Shown: positions 52,716 through 63,587 of the stretch, one piece after another | Layout: each line of letters opens with the position of its first letter | Position numbering within the stretch: the first letter of the stretch is position 1 | Origin: Gyromitra esculenta | Taxonomy: Eukaryota; Ascomycota; Pezizomycetes; Pezizales; Discinaceae | Assembly (NCBI GenBank): GCA_038503075.1 | Contig: JBCAML010000008.1 | Location: 1,860,001 to 1,924,000, forward strand | Direction of reading: 5' to 3' | DNA: 64,000 bases | Notes under the pieces: generated by a model | What the model was told of the DNA's origin: nothing | The model's input: the letters and a program-made list of their open reading frames with translations, nothing else | Databases searched by the model: none | Made by a program: the position numbers and the translations under genes

Positions 52716-53506
52716 TGAGCGATGCATACCTTTTTTTTGGTAACCATCGGGGTTGGAGTAAATGCTATAAGGAATTGTTATTTTTGGTTTCTTATGGATA
52801 TTTGCTACTTGTATGTGCTCCACTTCAACTTATTTCATTTGCTCTGTATAACTGATTCTTGATATATAGCGGATATCCAAATCTACGGGGTGACGAATTA
52901 GTGTGAAGATCTCTTGGATGGTTTGGTATAGATGTTACCAGAATAGAGTGGGGTGTGTGATATAGCGATCTACCTGGGAGGCGGGGCTTGTGTTTGTATT
53001 TGGGTTCTCTCTGCTATAGATTCAATTGTAGTAACGGTTTCACGATGTCTCTTGTAAGAAACACCGCTTGAGCGATGAAATGCAATAAGGTTGAGCGATT
53101 GGGACATCTTAATCCTTGTTGGACATGAACCCTTGGGAGCGGTTTAGCTGATGCATAGATGCATGGAAAGTAGAGTATATGCCCTGTTAGTGAAGGTATT
53201 TAAGTTCATGAGAATAGCAGAGGGTTTTGACGCTGGTCGTTGAGATTCTCGCGACACATCATGGAAAGTGGTCTTTGGGTCAGCTGCAGAGCTAACGCTG
53301 CAAGGGAGCTGGGTTAATATTTAAAAGACCCAGATGTACTGAATAAATAGAACTCCAATTCCTGGTAGAGATTCGAGCAGAGAGCTAACCATATTTGGGG
53401 TAGTCCAGCCACGCAGTATTCAACGTTGGCATCAGGTGCTTATCTTCATCTCCACGCATGCAACGTCTGTCGTTAAACAGAAACCGAAGCTACTGTGAAT
53501 AAGTTC
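52716..53506. other. Spacer between the two related genes
   Basis: No gene or repeat recognised. It contains no recognisable remnant of the SANT-like segment. Confidence 0.45.
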
Positions 53507-54112
53507 ATGCCCGTATCAACTCAAGGCGGTTGTTGTAGTAATCCTGGATGCGTCATCAAGGTTGTCCTGACCCATAGAGTCAAAGCAGTACGGGATGTTC
53601 CTGGACAAAACGGAGATCAGATGCCGAACGCGAATGATGTTGATCATATCGTATGGGAGGGAGTTTCCTACAAAAATGGATCACGGCAGAAATCACCTGT
53701 AATACTTCAGGCGATAAAAGGGGCATTTGGAAGCTCTTCTGGACTCGGGGAGGTAGGACCAGAGCGATATTATCCGAGTAGTAGAGCCTCCCAAAAAGAT
53801 CTGCCGAATTTGATGAGCAGGATTGACGAATTTGCCTCGTTGGGGTCCGGGCGAGCCTGGCTGAATGAGAATATACAAAAGTTCCAGAATGCCTATTACG
53901 AAACCGATTGGCAATTGCTAACCGATATGTTCAACGAAATTTTCGAGGCGAAGGTGCCAGTAGATCGGCTTATGGTCTTATGGAATGTTTGTGTCTGGGA
54001 GCAAAGTGGCCGCCGTTTGGACTTGTCGACGTGCGACGCAGGGTTTGTCGATGTTCAAGGCTATTTGAGTAAGCATCGAAAAGAGAGATCTCTTGGAGTA
54101 GATCGTTTTTAG
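53507..54112 (+). CDS. Hypothetical protein, short relative of the 51447 gene
   Basis: An intronless frame encodes 201 aa. I chose the ATG at 53507 because the open frame upstream starts with GTG. Residues about 115-170 (WLNENIQKFQNAYYETDWQ, then DMFNEIFE and W..CVWE) align without gaps to the last 60 residues of the neighbouring 51447 protein, with roughly 25 of 55 identical by eye. The SANT-like and acidic parts of the neighbour are absent, and a 31-residue extension follows the shared domain. It looks like a tandem duplicate that lost, or never had, the N-terminal half. The stop at 54110 is followed by AT-rich DNA. Function unknown. Confidence 0.65.
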   Translation: MPVSTQGGCCSNPGCVIKVVLTHRVKAVRDVPGQNGDQMPNANDVDHIVWEGVSYKNGSRQKSPVILQAIKGAFGSSSGLGEVGPERYYPSSRASQKDLPNLMSRIDEFASLGSGRAWLNENIQKFQNAYYETDWQLLTDMFNEIFEAKVPVDRLMVLWNVCVWEQSGRRLDLSTCDAGFVDVQGYLSKHRKERSLGVDRF

Positions 54113-55550
54113 TGTCCGTTTGGTATCAATTGTAAACTAAGGCAGCCTCAAGCGTTGTCTGGCAGATGATGTGTGAGTAGCTGAATTACTATGGTAAACT
54201 ACAAGCTCTTCATGCACCCATAGCTTAAACCTATAGCCAACCCCTTGTTAACTCCTAAACTCGAACACAGTGGGGCTTTAGAGATAGAAATAGCTTGGGT
54301 TTTAATAATAGCTCCTTCGCTACGTAAAGAGTTCACCTAGGAAGTCTGTAATTTCTCGGTATATATTTAATTATTGTATAAAGACTCTAATTTATCCTTT
54401 GATGGACGCTTGATCGCGACAATAGAATAAAAAAAATTTCCTCTAACTATAGGGGCAAGACACTTGAACCATAAATCAAACTGATAAAAACAGTACAAGC
54501 GTTCTGAGAGCTCTACATACAGCTCACTCATCACCCGCGACGAGCCCATCATATTACCTCAAAATTAGATCAACAAAGACCGCCATTAATGCATTTTCAT
54601 CTTTAGCAGGACCTTCCGGGCTCTTTTTGGCATCACTCGTGCCGTTTGCTTTTAAAATCGTCAGCATTTATTGAGCAGCAGGAAACTGGGTTTCATATGG
54701 ACGTACAACTTCCACCGGCTCCTTCGAATTCACGACGGATAGCTTCCGCAGTTTTATTGGGTGTGACAAATATCTTGGCTGGTTTTGGGGTGGCACTAGG
54801 TTTTGGGGGCATTATGAGAGAGTATATATGTGATAGCTATAATTAAAATTTGGGGAAGTTGGTGATCTTAGTGGAATAAGTTGTGAAATTCTTAGTAGTG
54901 GTGGTGATATATGAGAATAAGTATGTAGTCGTAATTTGATTGCATATATATACCAGATAATCTACATTATATATACTTGGCTTTGCATACTTTTAGTTGT
55001 TTATGTACGTAGTATGGCTGGTAATTAACCAATAAAAAGCGAATATTCATGGATTTGCTAAAATTATACGGAAGTCTAAACATTATCTTCAATAGGTTCA
55101 CTTCGCTAACTTGGTGTGTTTTTTTCCTAGCTGTACTGACCAGATCACCGTCACCATACTTTTCAAATTTCTACTCCGTGGAAGTTCGTCCAGTTCACAA
55201 AAACTCTCTGATCATATCAAATCCATCTAACAGAGATCGTCTGATTAGAGCCGCCTTATTAAAGTTCGACCTACTCTAGGAGGGGTAGACCACTGAAAAA
55301 AGGGTACACGATATTCGCTTCTGACACCATAGTATCTTCGCGCTACCAGAACGTAGTCAAATATAGAACTTCACCACACAACAGCCCATATTTGAACCGA
55401 GGGCACGATATTGTTTCACCTTAGGGTTAAGCCACTGTCACCAGAGCTTATTTAGGTTGCATCTCGCCGCACAAATTAACACAGAAATGTTTCCCAACCA
55501 ATCGCCACACACTTCTACTCCGAAGCTCCGCCGATAAATAATATCTAGCG
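54113..55550. other. Intergenic, no gene recognised
   Basis: AT-rich. A 66-codon frame at 54646-54846 has a hydrophobic stretch but no other support. Confidence 0.45.
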
Positions 55551-56849
55551 ATGTGTTCTATGACCATTAAATCCAAGTCATGGTGCCTAAACAAGCATTC
55601 CAATTCATCGCCTGTGCTTGCTGCACGCAAGGCCGCTCCAGCGGGTCAGACTTCAGCGTTACCTCTCATCCATACAGCTACCTTCGTCAAGACCTTCATC
55701 AAACACGGCCCGCTCAAGAAAAATTACAAAATCCTACGGAAACATGTCGTTCCCCCCAAAAAGGCGATCCCTAAAAAGACAATATTCGATTTACCTGTAG
55801 AGATCCATCTCATAATCTGCAAGGAGGTGGACGATATACGGGATATGTGGTCTCTTCGGGACACCTGTAAGCATTTCCGAAAAGTAGTGCGGGATAACGA
55901 ACTCGTAATTTCCAAACACATGAGTTTATCCCCGCTGCTATCCATCCCAGTACACACCGAGCCGGGGGCGTTTCGTGCTCTTGCTTCGATCTACCCGCTC
56001 CGAACCTACGGCTGGCCGTGGGGTGATAAGCCCTCCTATCCATGGATATGGCTCCTGCAATCACGCTCGCAAGCGTTCAAAGAAGTCAAGTGTCTGAGCT
56101 ACCGAACACCGCTCTATTTCCCCCGCTCGCACTACCCGCAACCCAACTGGGACTACGACCTACCGCACCTGTTCCGGAGCTGGTGCGAGCAGCCTGACGA
56201 TAAAGCCTCCTTCGATTTCCTGAACGACATGGAACCGCGCGTGCGCGACGGGATGTGCGAGTTCTACTTCATGGCAACCTTCGCGCTGTCGAAACAGGTA
56301 CTCGAGCTCCGTCGTCCCCCGCGTCCGAAATATCCCATACCGTCAGTTCACCCGGTCCAAGACAGCCCGATACCGCCGCCGATAGCTGCTATTGTTCAGC
56401 CGTGGATCTATCCGGTAATCCCGATCGCACAGCTGTGGGATCTCCTGGCGCAGGCAGAGCTGGATATGGTGCCTATGGATCCTAGCCGCACCATGCTCCG
56501 CGAGACCACGGCGACGCTGCTGGGCCCGTTCATAATTAACGAGTGGGTTGATAATATCGATTTCTTGACTGGAGTCCCTGCGGTGGTCGGAAAGCCTAGG
56601 TGCTGGCCTCCAGATGATAGAGTGGTTGAATGGATGAATAGTTCTGTTAGAGACTGCATTTACCTGGCGAGCAAATTTTATAACCGGGTGTATCAGTTGT
56701 TTTTGTTTTTTGGCGTGTTGGGGCATCAGAGGATTGGGCTTATTGAGAGGTGTACTGTGGAACTTGGGGAGCTCAAGAGGAAAATGGCGGGTCCAGACGG
56801 GAAGGATGAGTGGTGGAAAGCAGCGCATGTGCAGACGGTTGGGCCATAG
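55551..56849 (+). CDS. F-box domain protein
   Basis: One intronless frame encodes 432 aa. After a basic, probably disordered N-terminus (1-75), residues 78-120 form an F-box (FDLPVEIHLIICKEV, then LRDTCKHFRKVVRDN). The remaining 310 residues contain WGDKPSYPWIWLL, NWDYDLPHLFRSW and PWIYPVIPIAQLWDLLAQ and show no LRR, WD40 or Kelch pattern. This type of large F-box protein with an unclassified C-terminus is typical of filamentous ascomycetes. The expected role is substrate choice for an SCF ubiquitin ligase. GC content is higher than in the flanks, and no break is seen. Later ATGs in the first 70 codons could also serve as the start. Confidence 0.82.
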   Translation: MCSMTIKSKSWCLNKHSNSSPVLAARKAAPAGQTSALPLIHTATFVKTFIKHGPLKKNYKILRKHVVPPKKAIPKKTIFDLPVEIHLIICKEVDDIRDMWSLRDTCKHFRKVVRDNELVISKHMSLSPLLSIPVHTEPGAFRALASIYPLRTYGWPWGDKPSYPWIWLLQSRSQAFKEVKCLSYRTPLYFPRSHYPQPNWDYDLPHLFRSWCEQPDDKASFDFLNDMEPRVRDGMCEFYFMATFALSKQVLELRRPPRPKYPIPSVHPVQDSPIPPPIAAIVQPWIYPVIPIAQLWDLLAQAELDMVPMDPSRTMLRETTATLLGPFIINEWVDNIDFLTGVPAVVGKPRCWPPDDRVVEWMNSSVRDCIYLASKFYNRVYQLFLFFGVLGHQRIGLIERCTVELGELKRKMAGPDGKDEWWKAAHVQTVGP

Positions 56850-57712
56850 AAGTTTTGGTTCGTTCTTTGTTGATTCTGATGTTGTTGAATTTAGTATCTG
56901 TTCCTACTATTTTTTGCTGGGGAATGTTGGCTGGGAGGTGTGGAGGAAACAGGTTACCGGATACCCTTGGGTATTTTCCTTCGTACGCCTTATGATCCCC
57001 ATTTTATCGGGTTTAGGCGTTATTACGGACAAACTCTGCAGTTACCTCTTGCTATTATTGCTGTATATTTGAAATAAATAAAGTGGTTGCTGAATGCGCG
57101 AGTGATAATTTGTGACTGAATCTATCACACTTCGGTTAGACATCTTGTCAGAAGTTTTCACCCTGGGGGCCTACCAAATATCCACAAAACACCCATCCAC
57201 CACACCCCCAAACCATAGCCAACACGCAATTCCCAAACACAGTGAACTTAGAGAATTTAAAAGCTATCCTTATAAAGTATTTTATTTAGAACATAAAAAA
57301 AGACCCCATCAGTCCTCCGACTACAACCAAACCAACCAAGATACATCAAAAGAAAAAATAGAAGGACCTTAAGAAAAACCATAACCTTTTAAGAAAAACC
57401 CGCATGTAACATTCCATGCTTTCCTCAACCTTAGCAGTAATAATAATCCAATAATGCAATGCAAAAGAACAAGATGCAATGCCATCCTTATGCCCAAAAA
57501 AACGACAACCATCGAACAAAATGAGTAAGAAAAAGACAAGAAGGAAAGGAATGCCCCAAAAATGAGATAAAAAACACGAGAAAGAAACAGGGATCATGTA
57601 TCATCACAGCGTCCATAGCAAGGAAAAAAGCCCAATCAAAAAAATAACCTGAACCAAAAACAGACCCTACTCATCACCCACCCATCTACACACCCCACTT
57701 CTCACCTCTCAT
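56850..57712. other. Intergenic between convergent genes
   Basis: AT-rich 3-prime flanks of the F-box gene and the SDR-fusion gene. No feature recognised. Confidence 0.5.
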
Positions 57713-60168
57713 TTAGAAGTTATTAACAAACGCTCCTCCGTCTACCACGATTTGTGCACCGCTGACATACTTCGCTCCATCACCCGCCAACCACACCGCG
57801 GGTCCAACAACGTCGCTTGGCACCCCCAATCTTCCAAGCGGAACCTTCTTCTCTAGCCGCCCACGCTTCTCCATATCTTGCAACTCCTCTCTATTCATCT
57901 TTGTCTGCACCACTCCAGGAAGTAGCGCATTACACCTGACACCATATGGCCCAAGAGAGATAGCGGTCGACTGCATAAGCGAGATCAATCCTGCAGCAGT
58001 AGGGTTGTAGTGCGACTGATGGGCATTACCTGAGTGGGCACTAGCCGACGAAAGGAAGATGAGAGAGTAATCTGGCATCGGGTCCGGCTTGGGCTCAATC
58101 GGAAGTGCGTGAAACTGCGACTTGAATTGACGTGCGCAGGCCTGGACGAAGTAGAAGTTACCGTTGAGATTGACGTCGACATGGCGGCGCAGCAGCTCCG
58201 GAGTGACATCCAGGAAGTCGCGGTACCAGCACATGCCAGCGTTGCCAACAGCTACGTCGAGCTTTCCGTATGTTTCCACGGCACGTTTGATGATATTGTC
58301 GCTTGTTCGCGGGTCCGAGATATCGCCAAAGACGATAGTGCACCCTTGACCCATACCGCGGATCTCGACACAAAGGGACACGATCTCCTCATTGGCGGGA
58401 TCGCTCTTGGTACCCCAGTAATGGGCCACGATATGAGCACCCTCTTTGGCGAAGCCAAGGGCAATAGCACGACCAATACCTCGCGAGGCACCAGTAATAG
58501 CACAAATCTTACCTTCGAGCAGCCGTGGTCTCAGAGGTGGAGTGACCTTCATGGCACCCGCAACGCCAGTCTCTGAGCCTGCAATAGTCGACTCTTCAAC
58601 CTCGCTCGGTGGCACCTCCACAAGTGCAGTCTCATCATTCTTTGTACTAAAGTCCTCGCTGTCTACGCTTGGCTGGCGGATGAGTTCCAGCTGTGGTGGG
58701 GTTGGCTCAGCTTCAATAACATGGACAACATCCTTCTGTCGCTTTCTCTGACGTTCCTGTCGCTCGCGCTCCCGTTGTTCCCGCTGTTGCTGCTCCCGCT
58801 GTTGCTCCCGTTGTTGCATGTCACGTTCACGTTGCTCCTCCATTTCACGTTCGTGTTCCATCATCTCACGTTCGCGCATTTCACGCTCACGCATTTCACG
58901 GTCGCGCATCTCACGTTCACGTTCACGTTCCATCTCATATTCCCGTTCCTCTTCTTCGCGTTCCCAGTCATTCGGGGAATCCATAGGTGGTTCCATATCA
59001 TCATCGTGGCGACGACCATGGCTGCGGTTTGAAGGAGGGGTATCGATCGTGGCTCGGATCTCCTTCTTTCGTCGGCGAGGCTTGTTGGTGTCGGAGATAG
59101 ACAGTACAATCTGGCCACCACCGCCGTTACCGGGGTTGATAGCGATGGAAGTCTTGGTCTCCTGTACCAGACGGTCACGCTCGGATACGGGCTCGTTGGG
59201 TGGGGTGGGTGCCGCCGGAGGGTAGTGGTTTTGCCGAGGGATAAGAGCGCTGGAGACGATATCGGATGGGGTCAGGATGTCACCGGGGTCACCATCGGAT
59301 TCTGAAGGAGGCGGCATGGAGTGGGAACGGGCTGGCTGCCGAAGCTTGGCATGCTGTTGCTGCTGCGGGGAAGCAGACTGACCCCACCGGTCCAGGAAGG
59401 CGTTCTTGAGGTAGTCAAAGGACATTGAGTCGTTTTTGCCTGTAAAGGAAGCCATGGTTAGTATGTGTGAGATGGGGTATGTGAAGATTCAAAATGGGAA
59501 AATGGGGAACCGGGACAGGTTAAATGAGCCGTCTCAAGTGTGGGGAAGGTCGGCGGACGGGATAGGATAATAACTTACAGTCGTTACAGTTGGGTTCAGA
59601 ACAATGTGGGTTCTTTCTCAGCCAGTCTTCGCCTGTGGACATGTTAGAAGGGGGGTCATTGGATATAAAATACCAGAATGGGTGGGTGGGCCATGTCATA
59701 GCAGGCGGGGGCTAAGAAGGAAAAAGCAACGAATGGGGATGCGGGAAGCAGATCATTGGCAGGGGGGTCACATACTCAACTCCATCAGCCATCTTCCAGG
59801 CGTCATCCCCCGTCCAGTGCCCCACACATTTGTCGTATCAATCGTTTTCACGAATAAGCTCCTGCAGGAAAGAAAAAAATCCAAGTCAGCCCAACCCCCA
59901 AAATAAATCAAAATAAACAGAAAATTTGCAAAACCCGTGAAAATAAGGCCGCGATTTATGAAAAATATCTCAAACCCCCCGAATGTGCCAAAAATCACAA
60001 AAATGCCGTATAAAGTGGAATTAAAGAATAAACATACCATTTTCCCGCATCGGTTGCTCGTGGATAAGCCAAGGCACACAGCCTTTCAAATCTCTCCATG
60101 TGCTTCCATGCTGAAGTTCGTGGTGTGAACTTCAGGTGCTGGAGCTCGGTCGCTGGGTTCATCGACAT
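57713..60168 (-). CDS. Fusion protein: unknown N-terminus, charged coiled coil, SDR domain lacking catalytic Lys
   Basis: Four exons (60168-60038, 59861-59776, 59632-59579, 59439-57713) join in phase to 665 aa. Residues 1-110 (QHLKFTPRTSAWKHMERFE, WGTGRGMTPGRW, EDWLRKNPHCSEPNCNDC) look conserved but are unrecognised. About 110-245 is disordered. 248-327 is almost entirely Glu/Arg/Met/Gln in EREM-type repeats, a likely single helix or coiled coil. From about 396 a classical short-chain dehydrogenase follows: TGASRGIG (406-413), NAG (490-492), Ser555, Tyr568 and a C-terminal SGAQIVVDGGAF. It most resembles fungal sugar/ketoacyl reductases such as L-rhamnose-1-dehydrogenase. The Tyr-x-x-x-Lys motif reads YNPTA, so Ala572 replaces the catalytic Lys (GCT codon). 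Linker and SDR share one uninterrupted exon. Confidence 0.82.
58740..58965. repeat. Degenerate coding repeat for the Glu/Arg-rich segment
   Basis: Tandem 9-15-nt units such as CACGTTCGCGCATTT on the plus strand encode the EREM-type helix inside the last exon of the SDR fusion gene. The frame is kept throughout. Confidence 0.7.
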
Positions 60169-62606
60169 CTTTCCTGGTGTTCAAAAAAACCTCAGTTCAA
60201 AAAAAATAGCAATCGAAATCTCCTTCCTTTCTTTTCCTTTTTCCCTGTTTGTTTGGGATTCGTGGATCGGAATATCCTTCCTGTATCGTCGTCGAGTAAG
60301 CTTCTGAAATTACAGATGATTGTGTGAGGAAGGAAGACTCTGGCCGGTAAATGGATGGTATATATTGTGAATGGGAGCAGGAGAAGCACAACAGAGAATA
60401 GGAGATGAGTCTGAGGACAGAAAGGAGGAGAAGGGGATGAGGGAAGAGGAAGCGGGTAGCCTAGCCACCTACGTACCCCAACAGGCCTCTTTTGTTTCCG
60501 ATAATCTTGCTTGCCTGCTTCACTTGCTTACAGGGCTGTGTTTAACCACAAACCGATGCACGTCGCGGACAAGGCTTGTTCGGTGGGCTTCTGGAACACG
60601 CACAACGGACAACAGAAAATTTTTCTCCCTCAAATTGGTGCAAAGTGAGGTATGAATGTTTCTGATGGCGTGCCGCTGAGTGCTGTGCTTATTTTTGTTG
60701 GGTGGTGGTGGGCGGTACGAGCGAGCCAACGACGAGTGACGTGACGAGCAGGCAGAACAACTAACTTGGACTATGATAGACGGAATAACCTAAAGAAAAT
60801 TTCTCAGCTACCCCGGTACGTGACCAGCTGTGCTTCAGGTTGCTGCCTTGGTTGGATGGTTGGTTGACTGGGACTGGCTCTGTCCGTAAAATTGCACCTT
60901 GTGAGGTTGTTCCTGGACAGCAGAAGCGGCGGGCACCGATGAGGGGAAGGGAGTTAGTAAGTAGTATGTGCGCGATGTTTTTCCCTTGGAGGGTGGCGAT
61001 ATCAAAAAGCGAATTGTGTAGGGGAGGGGGTGGGGTGGGAAAGGGAAGATTTAGATGCTGATATCGCAGTCCATGGACCGTAGTCTCTCCGTCTCTTCCT
61101 TTTCTTCAGAGATATTCCCTGGAATTGAACAACGGGAGACCGAGTTTGTATGGATGAGACCCTTGTGAACCCAAGCTCCAGCGAATCACGCACGAGCGAG
61201 TACAGCACACCACAGCAAAGAAAAAATAGAGTCTGCAAGAACGGTGCGAAAAGCGGCAAAAACACTCGGGGTCCAAGGTGAGTGGGAAAATCGACGATCT
61301 CGGCCCCCAATTCTGATCTAACTGCCCTTCCTTTTGCTGTAGCCCCTGTGCGTATGGATAATAGCCTGCTCATACAAGTGAAAGACAATCGTATATACGT
61401 GTTCTGATTGGACAGACGTATCTCTTTCTACCCTACTCTAGACGATACATCCTCAGGACCGACATCTCCATTGCATGTCGGACGGATAGAGAGAGTACAG
61501 CAAAATAGAGTGGGCTGAGAAGGACATCTGCAGACTCCAAGTGCGGCCGGCGACAGGCGTAGGGGAGCCCTGACTGAGAATCTCGACGTGTCAGCGGAGG
61601 GGAGGGGAGGGGGAGTTGTTTGTTTTCGATCCCGAGAGCTTGGGTCTGGCGCCAGGGTGCAAAAGACGCTTGGAGCGAGGGACAGCTCGCATAACTCTCC
61701 AAGGGTCCAAGACGTCACAGAGAAATGTCCACCCAGCCACCCCACTAGCAACCCTCCTCTCAGGCCTCTACCCATCATCATCATCATCATCATCACCACC
61801 ACTATCACGAATCCACATTACTCCAGGCTTCATCCAAGTTAAAATTAAAAACAGACGCATTAACAAAATAAATGCGAAAGGTACATGGTGTATGTACCGT
61901 GTACATCTCGCCCCTCTCTAGTCCCTCTAGCCCCTCACCATTTCGGAGCTCGCCAATCCCATCCGCCAACGTTGCAGTTGAGCGCGAAAAAAAGGTGCGG
62001 AGAAAGGCCGTGGTCGTCCCGCCCGTCCAATCAGAGCCAACCACGCACAGCAACCCTGCCACTAGCCGGGTAGGGCCTAGGGTGCGGTTCTTATCGGCAC
62101 ACCGTCCCACTGTCTGTGCGCCTAGACGCTTCGTCATTTGTTTTGGATTCGAGACGGAAGAAAAAGCAAAGGGTCAAGGCAAGATGAAGATGAAGAGAAC
62201 AGCAAACTTGGATGGGCAGAGACATCGACGTCACGACCCCTCCCCCTCCATTGACCCTACCGCCCATAGCACCAACTGTGCATTCTCGTGGAGACTTCGT
62301 CTGGCAGAGAGAGAGGTGACTGACGGAGCCCAATCCCCCATGCCAATACTCGATGATCTGCTCTCTTCCTCATCGCCCCCTTCTCGTTTCCATCCTGCTT
62401 GCTTTCGTGCCCACTCCAGGTTTCTCTCCATCACCCGCATCGCATGCATCACAATCTGAGTAGAGTAAACATACTCATGTAGCTTTATGTACATAAAACA
62501 TCCGTTTCCCCTCCCCCCTCTCCCTCCGCTCCCCTCCCTCCTTCTTCCGTCCCCTGTCACGCGTGATTTTCCCCACCACCACCACTATATTCCACTATAT
62601 CCCACT
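60169..62606. other. Shared divergent upstream region of the SDR fusion and DHODH genes
   Basis: 2.4 kb with GC-rich and pyrimidine-rich patches and an ATC microrepeat at 61770-61795. A 195-codon plus-strand frame at 61872-62459 overlaps minus-strand frames and has no domain. I see no supported gene, though a long 5-prime UTR or a UTR intron is possible. Confidence 0.4.
62499..62557 (+). promoter_or_regulatory. Pyrimidine-rich tract before the DHODH start
   Basis: About 60 nt that are more than 90 percent C and T on the coding strand, ending 50 nt before the ATG. CT-rich blocks next to the start are common in highly expressed filamentous-fungal genes. Role inferred. Confidence 0.35.
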
Positions 62607-63587
62607 ATGGCTCCCCGCGTCTCCTTCACACCCCCACTCTTCAACTCGGCTACCCCTTGGGCCACCTCCGTAGATGATTTAACCGCGCTGTACAAATCCC
62701 CACACACCGGCGCCGTGACCACGCGCACCAGCCTGCTCCACGGTTTCGCAGAGAACCCGTCGGTACATCAGAAAGTGATATTCCCAACCCCGGGTACCGG
62801 CGGTCCCGTGTCCTCGCTGAACACCTACGGCTACTCACCGCTCCCGCTTGGCCACTACCTGCACGCCATCGATAACATAATCAAAGCCTCCAGGGCACCA
62901 CAAACAAAGCCCTTCATAACCTCAGTCACGGGACGTCCTGATGAGGTGAAAGATGCAATCGTGACGATCGGGAACTTTGCAAAAACAACTTCCTACAATC
63001 TCCTCGTGGAGATCAATCTGAGCTGTCCAAACATTGCTGGGAAACCGCCGCCAGCTTATAATTTACCGGAACTATTAACTTATCTCTCTCCGCTAGCTGG
63101 GATCGAGCTTGCTGCTCCCGTCCCGCTGGGATTGAAGACACCTCCGTATACCCATGATGCTGAATATAGGGTTCTGCTGGACGCGCTTAAGCAGCATCCG
63201 GGTGTGATTTCGTTCATCACAAGCACGAATACCCTTGGTTCCTCGCTGCATTTGACGTCGCCTCCGTCATTGGTGGTAACTGAGGGTGGGCGGCGGAAGG
63301 TATACCAGCCGACTTTGTCTTCAGAGGCAGGAACAGGGATTGGTGGTCTGGGAGGCGCGTGTATTCACTGGTTGAGTCTGGGGAATGTAGCGACAATCAG
63401 GAAGATGTTGAACGCGGAGGAAACCCTGCGGGATATTGCGGTGATTGGGGTGGGAGGTGTAAGTGATCGGGATGGGTGGGAGAGAATGTTGAGTGTAGGA
63501 GCTACAGCGGTTGCGGTGGGGACTGCGTTAGGGGATAGGGGAGTGGGGGTCTTTGGGGAGATCTTGGAGCTGACGGAAACAAAGTAA
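62607..63587 (+). CDS. Class 1A-type dihydroorotate dehydrogenase
   Basis: One intronless frame encodes 326 aa, near the class 1A length, with no mitochondrial presequence or membrane helix. I chose the ATG at 62607 because the family-like sequence (VSFTPPLFNSATPWA) starts there; the open frame upstream is low-complexity. Recognisable features are NTYGY (72-76, orotate loop), EINLSCPNIAGKP with the catalytic base Cys140, LKTPPY (176-181, FMN/Lys region), STNTLGSS (206-213), GTGIGGLGG and IGVGGV plus VGTAL for the FMN phosphate. Cysteine as base marks class 1; membrane class 2 enzymes use serine. The enzyme oxidises dihydroorotate in pyrimidine synthesis in the cytosol, usually with fumarate. 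As most ascomycetes use a mitochondrial class 2 enzyme, this may be an additional paralogue. Confidence 0.92.
   Translation: MAPRVSFTPPLFNSATPWATSVDDLTALYKSPHTGAVTTRTSLLHGFAENPSVHQKVIFPTPGTGGPVSSLNTYGYSPLPLGHYLHAIDNIIKASRAPQTKPFITSVTGRPDEVKDAIVTIGNFAKTTSYNLLVEINLSCPNIAGKPPPAYNLPELLTYLSPLAGIELAAPVPLGLKTPPYTHDAEYRVLLDALKQHPGVISFITSTNTLGSSLHLTSPPSLVVTEGGRRKVYQPTLSSEAGTGIGGLGGACIHWLSLGNVATIRKMLNAEETLRDIAVIGVGGVSDRDGWERMLSVGATAVAVGTALGDRGVGVFGEILELTETK

Noticed and set aside
61872..62459. 195-codon plus-strand frame upstream of DHODH
   Set aside because: Low-complexity Ser/Pro/Arg-rich translation in CT-rich promoter-like DNA, overlapped by minus-strand frames and without a domain.
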